Origin: Aquimarina aggregata
GTDB taxonomy: Bacteria; Bacteroidota; Bacteroidia; Flavobacteriales; Flavobacteriaceae
Direction of reading: 5' to 3'
DNA length: 64,000 nt
NCBI RefSeq assembly: GCF_001632745.1
Contig: NZ_LQRT01000001.1
Location: forward strand, 345,715-409,714
Made by a program: the position numbers and the translations under genes. The notes under the pieces were generated by a model, which was given only the letters and a program-made list of their open reading frames with translations, was not told the origin of the DNA and made no database searches. Shown piece after piece: positions 50,895-58,627 of this stretch. Within the stretch, counting starts at the first letter, position 1. Each line of letters opens with the position of its first letter.

Positions 50895-53873
50895 CTAAAA
50901 AGCTACGTTTAATCCTAATGTAAAGGTCCTAGCTCTTGGAAAGGCTGTATAATCAATCCCGATAGATGGAACCCCGTTAATCTGTTTATTTACAGATACT
51001 TCTGGATCTTGCCCACTATAATCTGTAATTACAAATAAGTTTTGGGCATTCATAAATAGTCTTAATGAATTAAATAGCTTAGAATTAGCTACATCAAAAT
51101 TATACCCTAAAGTCACATCTTGTAGTCTTAAGAATGAACCATTCTCTAAGAACCTTGTAGAAACATCACCTGCATTAAATGGATCTTCTGTACCTATCAA
51201 AGCAGCAGCATCTGTAGATACATTTCTTCCTTGAGATAAATTTGCTACTGTAAATAACGCATTGGCATTGTTATTATATATTTTATGCCCGAATTGCCCA
51301 GTTAAAAATAAAGTTAAATCAAAATCTTTATATTTAAAACTATTAGAAAAACCTAACGTAAAGTCTGGCAATGGACTATCGCCTGTAAATTTCTGGTTAT
51401 CAACTCCACCAACATATTGAGCAATACCATTTGCATCAAAACCTGTAAACTCTCTTAAAAAGTAAGCATATAACGGTTGACCATCTGCAATTTGTTGTGC
51501 AAATGCTCCTGTTAACCCAGGACCATCAATAGCACCTGTATTTAATGGAGCTTCTGTATAGTTCTGAACTTCGTTTTTATTATATGCTATATTAAATGAA
51601 GAATCCCAAAAGAAGTTTTCTGATTCTAAAACAGTAGCGTTAATTAAAAATTCAACACCTTGGTTAATTACATCGGCATCTAAATTTCTAAATACAAAAG
51701 GATTAACCGCCGGCTGAGCACTAGTTACTTGAATTAATAAATCAGAAGTCACTTTACGATAAAAATCTACTTGTCCATTAATCCTACCATTCAGGAATCC
51801 AAAATCTAAACCTAAGTTAAACTGAGAAGTTTCTTCCCACTGTAAATCAGGATTATTAAATGCAACTCCTCCTTCTCCTCCAGGAGTAAATAATCCGTTA
51901 TTATCAATAGCACCAACACCAAAACGAGTTCTTTCTACATATTGATTAGAAGGAATCTCTTGGTTACCAGTAATACCATATCCTACTCTTAATTTTAAAT
52001 CTGTAAATACTTCTGGAATAAAATCTTCATCAGACATTCTCCATGCTGCTGCAAAAGAAGGGAAATATCCGTATTTATTATTATCTCCAAATCGTGTAGA
52101 ACCATCTGCTCTTACCGTAGCTGTTAATAAATATTTTCCTTTATGAGAGTAATTAACTCTACCAAAATACGATTGCAATTCATCAACAACATTCGCAGAG
52201 TTTGCACCAAAAGCACTAGCAGATCCAATATTATTGATCATAAGTTCTGTATTGGCTGTTCTAAAATCTGCTGCAATTGTAGTTCTTGCTTCTCCTCTAA
52301 ATCGCTGATATGAATATCCTAATAAAGCATCTATTGTATTGCTTTCATCAATTTCTTTATTATAGTTGAAATACGCTTCCCATAATCCCGTAGTAACAGC
52401 CAAATCGTCTATTTGTGCTCTACCAAGACCCTGAACACCAGTTACTGGTAAATCAGAAGAAAATGCTCCTGCTCTAGTCGAAGTAGATTTATCGATACCT
52501 ACTAATGTTTTAAAAGATAATTCGTCTGTAAATGAATATTCTGCAGATAAATTTGCGAATGTTCTAAATGTATTTGTGTTATCTGTGATATAAAATAACA
52601 GTGCCGCTGGATTTATCTGCTCAACAGATCCCGTTAGCGTTGGTATACCATTAGCATCAAAAGGTGCCAAAGTTGGATTTGAATAGTATGCAGTAGAAAT
52701 TAAATCTCCACGAGCATTTGCATTATCAGATACTGGAGCACGCTCATCCTCTATATCAGATACTGTTAATTGTGTTTCAAGTTTAAGTTTATCGTCGAAA
52801 AAACTATAGTTTCCATTAAATCTTGCTGTAAATCTTTCTAAACCACTATTTTCTACAACACCTTCTTGATCAGAATATCCAACAGAAAAACGATATCCCC
52901 CCTTTTCATCTGCTCCACCAAAAGCTACATTATAATTGGATGAAAAAGAATTTCTAAAAATTACATCTTGCCAATCCGTGTCTGCTCCTTGATCTAAAAC
53001 ACTTAAATCTGCGCCTAATGAACTTTGAGCTGCTAAGTATCCAGCTCTATCTAATAATTCTATTCTTCTGGAAACCGATCCCGTAGAAATAGAAGAGGAG
53101 AATTCTAATAATGGAACTCCAACTTTTGCTTTTTTAGTTGAAATAATTACTACACCATTTGCACCACGAGAACCATAAATTGCGGTAGCGGATGCATCTT
53201 TTAAGATATCAATACTAGCAATATCATTTGGATTTAAGAAATTTAGTGGGTTTTTTGCAGATGCTGCTCCAATATCAGATCCTCCTGTTCCCGCAGAAGT
53301 ATCTGTACCATTTAATGGAAAACCATCTACAACATAAAGCGGGTTATTATTTGATCGAACTGAAGAAGTACCTCGAATTCTTAGGTTAATACCTGCTCCA
53401 GGTTCACCACTAGTTTGGGTAATTTGAACCCCGGCAGTTTTACCTTGTATTAACTGTTCTGGCGAAGAAATCACACCCCCATTAAAATCTTTTGCTTTTA
53501 CGGTGGCTACAGCTCCTGTCGCATCTTTAGCACGAATAGAACCATATCCGATTACAACCACTTGTTCAAGTTCTGCTGCATCTTCTTCTAGTGTTACGTT
53601 AATCGTGGTTTGCCCATTTACGGAAACTTCCTTTGACTTGAAACCTACATAACTAAAAACTAAAATTGCATCGCTTGCAACATTATCTAAGGTATACTTA
53701 CCGTCAAAATCCGATACTGAACCATTAGATGTCCCTCGTACTAGAACATTTACACCTGGCACAGGACCACTTCCATCAGATATTACCCCTGAAACTGTAA
53801 TCTGTGAATACAACATACTCCCCGATAAAAATACCAATAAGAATATGAGCTTTTTAAGTATCATACTTTTCAT
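50895..53873 (-). CDS. susC: SusC/RagA-family TonB-linked outer membrane transporter
   Basis: 992 residues; a start three codons later (MILKKLIFLLVF) is possible. After the signal peptide, a carboxypeptidase-regulatory-like domain (ITVSGVISDGSGPVPGVNVLVRG, SDFDGKYTLDNV) spans about 24-100. The plug follows with EQVVVIGYGSIRAKDATGAV and the SusC signature DILKDASATAIYGSRGANGVVIIST. The remainder is a 22-strand barrel ending ARTFTLGLNVAF. It imports the ligand captured by SusD using TonB energy. At 992 residues it is of usual length. The 289 nt upstream hold a hairpin at 54082 but no promoter that I can defend. Confidence 0.94.
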   Translation of the reverse strand: MKSMILKKLIFLLVFLSGSMLYSQITVSGVISDGSGPVPGVNVLVRGTSNGSVSDFDGKYTLDNVASDAILVFSYVGFKSKEVSVNGQTTINVTLEEDAAELEQVVVIGYGSIRAKDATGAVATVKAKDFNGGVISSPEQLIQGKTAGVQITQTSGEPGAGINLRIRGTSSVRSNNNPLYVVDGFPLNGTDTSAGTGGSDIGAASAKNPLNFLNPNDIASIDILKDASATAIYGSRGANGVVIISTKKAKVGVPLLEFSSSISTGSVSRRIELLDRAGYLAAQSSLGADLSVLDQGADTDWQDVIFRNSFSSNYNVAFGGADEKGGYRFSVGYSDQEGVVENSGLERFTARFNGNYSFFDDKLKLETQLTVSDIEDERAPVSDNANARGDLISTAYYSNPTLAPFDANGIPTLTGSVEQINPAALLFYITDNTNTFRTFANLSAEYSFTDELSFKTLVGIDKSTSTRAGAFSSDLPVTGVQGLGRAQIDDLAVTTGLWEAYFNYNKEIDESNTIDALLGYSYQRFRGEARTTIAADFRTANTELMINNIGSASAFGANSANVVDELQSYFGRVNYSHKGKYLLTATVRADGSTRFGDNNKYGYFPSFAAAWRMSDEDFIPEVFTDLKLRVGYGITGNQEIPSNQYVERTRFGVGAIDNNGLFTPGGEGGVAFNNPDLQWEETSQFNLGLDFGFLNGRINGQVDFYRKVTSDLLIQVTSAQPAVNPFVFRNLDADVINQGVEFLINATVLESENFFWDSSFNIAYNKNEVQNYTEAPLNTGAIDGPGLTGAFAQQIADGQPLYAYFLREFTGFDANGIAQYVGGVDNQKFTGDSPLPDFTLGFSNSFKYKDFDLTLFLTGQFGHKIYNNNANALFTVANLSQGRNVSTDAAALIGTEDPFNAGDVSTRFLENGSFLRLQDVTLGYNFDVANSKLFNSLRLFMNAQNLFVITDYSGQDPEVSVNKQINGVPSIGIDYTAFPRARTFTLGLNVAF

Positions 53874-54081
53874 AATATAGAGTTTGATTTAAATTTTTAA
53901 TTGATTTGTTGTTTAACTTATTTTATTAATTATTGTTTATTGATAAAAAGTTTATTCTAGTTTTTAGTAACAGTGAGACATCTAAGTCTTTTACCACATT
54001 TGACTCATTTTGTAACTGTAAAGTCAAAATTAAAAACAAAAAGTTACAAAAAAAATAGATGCCTCACTTGTCACACCTTCG

Positions 54082-54103
54082 AGAAGTTTTATAAAAAACT
54101 TCT
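54082..54103. terminator. Hairpin between the GH13 gene and SusC
   Basis: AGAAGTTTT at 54082-54090 is inverted at 54095-54103 around ATAA. It is 60 nt after the GH13 stop (minus strand) and separates that gene from the SusCD operon. No T-tract on the minus strand. The rest of the 53874-54162 gap shows nothing clear. Confidence 0.45.
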
Positions 54104-54162
54104 ACGCTAACAAACAAAAACTATTTTCACTTTCTACTGAATTCATATTTGTTTCTCATTTA

Positions 54163-55833
54163 TTATTCGAATTTTAAAATTAAACCTTGATATGGCTTAA
54201 GATTGATAACTTCATTATCAAACATTAAGCTCTCGTAATTATTTACTATTATGTTTTTATTTGTACATTTCTTAGGCAATGTAAACTTAGAATTGTTATC
54301 ACTAAAATTTAATATCACTAGTATTCTTATTTCGTCTAGTGTTTTGGTATACGCATAAATACTTGGATTATCATACTCCAACTCTTCCACATCTCCGTAA
54401 ACAAATACGTCATTGCTTTTTCGAATGTTTAATACATTTCTATAAAAATTAAGTATCGAGTTTGGGTCATTTTCTTGAGTTACTGTATTAATCTTATTGT
54501 AATTTGGATTTACTTTTAACCAAGGTTCGACAATAGAAAAACCCCCATTAATTTCATCATTCCATTGCATTGGTGTTCTGGCATTATCTCTTCCTTCTTT
54601 ATTTATTAATTCTAGAGCTCGTTCTTTAGACATTTTTTGAGTCACTAAATTTTCTTCATAAAAATTTAAAGACTGCACATCCCTTACCTCATTAATAGAT
54701 TCTAAAACAATATTGGTCATTCCAATTTCATCTCCTTGATAAATATTTAAGGTTCCGTTTTGGGTGGATTGCATTATAAAAAGCATTTTTGCAGATTCTG
54801 CCCAATATTTATCATCATTCCCAAATCGTGACACCATTCTAGCAAAATCATGATTACCCATAGCATTTGCTAACCAACCTTTTTGATGAACGGCATCTCT
54901 CCATTTCTTAAAAATACTTTTCATATTAACCAGATCAAAAGGTGATGACTCTTCAAACTTACCATTAACTATAGTACATTCAAGAATATCAAAATGATAC
55001 AACATATCAAGTTCTTCTCGATCATTATTAATATACAAACCTGCATTATCGTGATTAATCCCTACTCCTTCTGCTAAAGAAAATGCGTCATAATGTCGAA
55101 TAACTTTTTCCCTCATTTCCTTTAAATACTCATGCAACTTAGGACCATTAGCATATACATCTTCAATTACCTTTCTAAATCCAACATCTGGTGCATTTGG
55201 ATATCCATCTCTTTTCGAGATCAATGGGATGACGTCCATTCTAAATCCATCAACTCCTTTATCCAGCCAAAACTTCATTGCATTAAATATTTCTTCTCTT
55301 ACTTTTGGATTTTCCCAATTAAGATCAGGTTGTTTTCTTGTAAACAGATGCAAATAGTATTCACCTGATGCTTCATCAAATTCCCATGCGCTTCCACCAA
55401 AAAACGATTTCCAATTATTTGGAGGCCCTCCATTACTTAGAGGTTTTTTCCAATGAAAATAATCTCTAAACGGATTATCTTTTGATTTTTTTGCTTCTTC
55501 GAACCACTTATGCTCATCTGAACAGTGATTGGCTACCAGATCTAAAACCAGCTTCATGCCTCTTTTATGAGTTTTTTCAAGCAATTCATCAAAATCTCTC
55601 ATTGAGCCAAACTCGGGCATTATCGCACGGTAGTCACTAATATCGTATCCATTATCATCGTTGGGAGAGCTAAAAATCGGGCTCAGCCAAAGAATATCTA
55701 TATTAAGTTTTTCTAAATAGTCTAATTTCTCTATAATCCCTCGTATATCACCAATACCATCATTATTACTATCATTAAAACTTCTGGGATAAATTTGGTA
55801 GATAGTCCCTTTTTTAAACCAAGAAAAATTCAC
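54163..55833 (-). CDS. GH13 alpha-glucosidase, oligo-1,6-glucosidase type
   Basis: 556 residues, no signal peptide, cytoplasmic. Regions: WFKKGTIYQIYPRSFNDSNNDGIGD at the start, region I DLVANHCSD, region II GFRMDV with nucleophile Asp200, region III AEGVG with Glu255, and region IV GNHDFAR with Asp329. These are close to Asp199/Glu255/Asp329 of the Bacillus cereus oligo-1,6-glucosidase. The residue after the nucleophile is valine (Val201), which in this family goes with alpha-1,6 specificity, whereas threonine or alanine goes with alpha-1,4. So isomaltose- or panose-like substrates are predicted. The divergent LacI gene at 56524 may control it; no operator copy was found in front of this gene. 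Confidence 0.9.
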   Translation of the reverse strand: MNFSWFKKGTIYQIYPRSFNDSNNDGIGDIRGIIEKLDYLEKLNIDILWLSPIFSSPNDDNGYDISDYRAIMPEFGSMRDFDELLEKTHKRGMKLVLDLVANHCSDEHKWFEEAKKSKDNPFRDYFHWKKPLSNGGPPNNWKSFFGGSAWEFDEASGEYYLHLFTRKQPDLNWENPKVREEIFNAMKFWLDKGVDGFRMDVIPLISKRDGYPNAPDVGFRKVIEDVYANGPKLHEYLKEMREKVIRHYDAFSLAEGVGINHDNAGLYINNDREELDMLYHFDILECTIVNGKFEESSPFDLVNMKSIFKKWRDAVHQKGWLANAMGNHDFARMVSRFGNDDKYWAESAKMLFIMQSTQNGTLNIYQGDEIGMTNIVLESINEVRDVQSLNFYEENLVTQKMSKERALELINKEGRDNARTPMQWNDEINGGFSIVEPWLKVNPNYNKINTVTQENDPNSILNFYRNVLNIRKSNDVFVYGDVEELEYDNPSIYAYTKTLDEIRILVILNFSDNNSKFTLPKKCTNKNIIVNNYESLMFDNEVINLKPYQGLILKFE

Positions 55834-56523
55834 TCAACAATCAATTAATTTTTAAACAATAATTTATTTTATATCTAGCATACTGCACTGTATGATTTTA
55901 ACCTTACTTTATCTGCATAACACTAATTCAAGCCTATTAAATCACAAATAGTGTTAAATTTTTAAAAAATCACTAACTAAACAAGCTATTCATTGACAAA
56001 AATATAGCGATATTTATATACAATCGTCGACTTAATCCTCTTTACATTATATATACATCTATAAAAATTCTCAACAACTACACAATAAAAAACTAATAAT
56101 CAATATTTTACATAAAAAATAACATTTACACTACAATATCAAAATTGTATTAAAAAAGCAATTGAGTATAGATTTTGTAAAGATTGACTTATATGTAATG
56201 TCTTTAAAAATTAACATTATTACTCTTTATCACACAGCATCAAAATTTCCTAAACCCTGTTAAGCATTGCTTTTTTTATTCTAAATTAGCACAGCTATAT
56301 ATATTAAACCTAAGTATTTTGGGGAGGTTTTTTTATTACATTTTTCAAAATTTTAAGCAATAGCGTATGCGAATTGCCTAAAAATCAAATATGTTTATTA
56401 CAAATTACTAAACTATTCAGATATATGAATAGCAATCCTTTCACTTAAAAAAATACAAACGTTTGTATTATTATATATTTACTGAAAATGATGTTTTAAT
56501 AACAATTTTTTAACTAAATTCTA
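55834..56523. other. 690-nt intergenic region between divergent GH13 and LacI genes
   Basis: Very AT-rich. On the minus strand a possible -7 element (TATTTTTG, 55997-56004) precedes the GH13 gene with a spacer (16 nt) too short for a good promoter. The only clear element is the LacI-type palindrome at 56452-56469. No open frame or structured RNA was recognised. Confidence 0.5.
56452..56469. promoter_or_regulatory. LacI-type operator (18-bp perfect palindrome, central CG)
   Basis: AATACAAACGTTTGTATT is perfectly symmetric about a central CG, the hallmark of LacI/GalR operators. It lies 54 nt upstream of the LacI start at 56524 and probably serves autoregulation and perhaps the divergent GH13 gene. 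No second copy was seen near the other LacI gene or in front of SusC or GH3. Confidence 0.75.
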
Positions 56524-57555
56524 ATGACTTTTAAAAAAAGGAGGGTGAAACTTGAAGATATCGCTAGACATCTTAATATTTCTATTGCTACAGTTTCAAG
56601 AGCTTTAGACGAAAGCCCTAGGGTAAAAGAAAGCACTAGAGAAAAAGTTTTCAAAACTGCCAAGGCAATGGGTTATATGCCTAATCAGATCGCAAAAAGT
56701 CTAAGTTCGGGAAAAACCAACATCATTGGGGTTATAATACCTAGATATGATGAACCATTTTTTATAGAGGTATGTAGAGGAATTGATGAATATGCAAGAG
56801 AACATAATTATAAAATATTAATTAGCTCTTCAAGAAATTCGTTTGAATTTGAAAGGGACAATCTTATTGCTTTTGAACGTGGATTAGTTGATGGAATTAT
56901 TCTCTCTCCTACTCATGAAACAGAGATGTTTGCTCATATTAGAAATATTACACGCAAAGGCATACCTGTGGTATTATTTGACAATATTAGAGAAGAAGTA
57001 CCAGGAGCAGATCATATCCTTATAGATGACGATAAAGCTTCGTTTAATGCCGTTGAATATCTTATTAAAAAAGGAAAAAAGAGAATTGCTTTTATTGGCG
57101 GTATAATCGAAAAAAAAGTATTTCAAGATCGATACAAAGGTTTTCTGGAAGCTATGAAGCAATACAACGTAACTATATATGACGAATTAGTTATGCACTG
57201 TGCCTCATTAGATCGAGATCTAGAAGACATGGAAATACAAAACTTTTTTAAAAATCAAAAAATAAAACCTGATGCAGTTTTTGCTTGTACAGACAATTAT
57301 GGCCTACTCGCCATGAAAACACTTCTTAGATCTGGTCGAAAAATCCCCGAAGAAGTCTCTGTAATTGGCTTTGGAGATCTTGGACTAGGCGCAGTATTTG
57401 TTCCTTCTATGACTTGTATCGCTCAACCTACTTTTGAGATGGGTCAAAAAGCCGCAGCATTATTAATTGATCAATTAAACGAACCCAGTGATGTGAAACA
57501 TCATAAAAGAGTAGTAAAACTTGCAACTAACTTAATCCTAAGAGACAGTACTTGA
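56524..57555 (+). CDS. LacI-family transcriptional regulator (1)
   Basis: 343 residues. The N-terminal HTH reads VKLEDIARHLNISIATVSRALDESPRVKESTREKVFKTA, with the hinge helix NQIAKSLSSGKT. The periplasmic-binding-protein-like core starts at NIIGVIIPRYDEPFFIEVCRGIDEYA and ends IAQPTFEMGQKAAALLIDQL. The effector pocket sequence GDLGLGAVFVPSMTCIAQP follows the sugar-regulator pattern. An 18-bp palindrome 54 nt upstream is its likely operator. Divergent from the GH13 gene; convergent with the second LacI gene. The inducer is unknown. Confidence 0.92.
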   Translation: MTFKKRRVKLEDIARHLNISIATVSRALDESPRVKESTREKVFKTAKAMGYMPNQIAKSLSSGKTNIIGVIIPRYDEPFFIEVCRGIDEYAREHNYKILISSSRNSFEFERDNLIAFERGLVDGIILSPTHETEMFAHIRNITRKGIPVVLFDNIREEVPGADHILIDDDKASFNAVEYLIKKGKKRIAFIGGIIEKKVFQDRYKGFLEAMKQYNVTIYDELVMHCASLDRDLEDMEIQNFFKNQKIKPDAVFACTDNYGLLAMKTLLRSGRKIPEEVSVIGFGDLGLGAVFVPSMTCIAQPTFEMGQKAAALLIDQLNEPSDVKHHKRVVKLATNLILRDST

Positions 57556-57593
57556 ACAATGATTACTGATATATAAAACTGAGTTACACTTAA

Positions 57594-58607
57594 TCAGTTT
57601 GTAGAATCCCTAACAATTAAAGAGGTTTTTACTATTTCTGTTTTGGGTTTGTAATTTTCGTCAAAATTATCAAGGTGACTAACTAGAATTTGAGCTGCTT
57701 TAGCCCCTAGTTCTTCGGCATGTTGAGAAACGGTAGTTAATTTGGGATACGAATGTTGAGAAAGTAAACCATCTGTAAAACCAATTACAGAGACTTCTTC
57801 AGGAATTTTATACCCTAATTTTAAAGACATATTAATGGTAATTGCTGCTGCAGTCTCATCTAAACCAAGTACTGCATCAATATCGTTTTCTCGTAAAAAA
57901 TCTTCTATTTCAGATTCAAAAGTATTAGGATCCTTTAAAGGCAATTGTTTCAGAGATACTTTATCATTTTTATCTGTAACTTCTTTTGCTCCTTCTAATC
58001 TTAACTTTGCTACACTTAAATCATTACTAATTGTTGTAATGACTGCTATTTTTGTGCAACCTGTATCAATTAAGTATTGAATAGCGTTTTTTGAAGCTAC
58101 TTTATCATCGACTACTACTTTATCACAATTAATCTCATCGGTAACTCTATCAAACATGACTACTGGAACACCATCTCTTTTTAAATCTGTGTAATGATCA
58201 AATTTATTTAAAAATTGAGTTTCTTGACTTAATGCAACTATAAAACCATCAACACTGCTGTAATTAAGCATTTCTACATACTCCAATTCTTTTTTGAAAG
58301 ATTCGTTTGTAATACATGTAACAATCTTATACCCACTATTAGACGCCTCTTGTTCTATACCGAATAACGCTTTTGCATAAAAATGGTTTAAAATTTCAGG
58401 CAGAATAACTCCTATTGTTTTTGTCTTATTACTTTTAAGACTAACAGCTAGTGCATTAGGTTTATAATTGTAAAAATTAGCTAATTCATGAACTCGATTT
58501 ATAGTTTTTTCACTGATTTCGGGATCATTTTTTAATGATTTAGAAACAGTTGAAATTGACAAATTAAGCTCTTTTGCAAGCTGCTTGAGTGTTACTTTTT
58601 TCCTCAT
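57594..58607 (-). CDS. LacI-family transcriptional regulator (2)
   Basis: 337 residues. The HTH is VTLKQLAKELNLSISTVSKSLKNDPEISEKTINRV, with hinge NALAVSLKSNKT. The core begins KTIGVILPEILNHFYAKALFGIEQEA and has FTDGLLSQHSYPKLTTVSQHAEELGAKAAQIL near the end. The SLSQHS/ SHPKLTTV type of effector loop is frequent in Flavobacteria regulators linked to sugar use. It lies 20 nt after the sensor gene (58628-61411) in the same direction and is probably co-transcribed with it. Target genes are not shown by any operator copy in the window. Confidence 0.92.
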   Translation of the reverse strand: MRKKVTLKQLAKELNLSISTVSKSLKNDPEISEKTINRVHELANFYNYKPNALAVSLKSNKTKTIGVILPEILNHFYAKALFGIEQEASNSGYKIVTCITNESFKKELEYVEMLNYSSVDGFIVALSQETQFLNKFDHYTDLKRDGVPVVMFDRVTDEINCDKVVVDDKVASKNAIQYLIDTGCTKIAVITTISNDLSVAKLRLEGAKEVTDKNDKVSLKQLPLKDPNTFESEIEDFLRENDIDAVLGLDETAAAITINMSLKLGYKIPEEVSVIGFTDGLLSQHSYPKLTTVSQHAEELGAKAAQILVSHLDNFDENYKPKTEIVKTSLIVRDSTN

Positions 58608-58627
58608 GACTCCAATTTTGAAACTTC

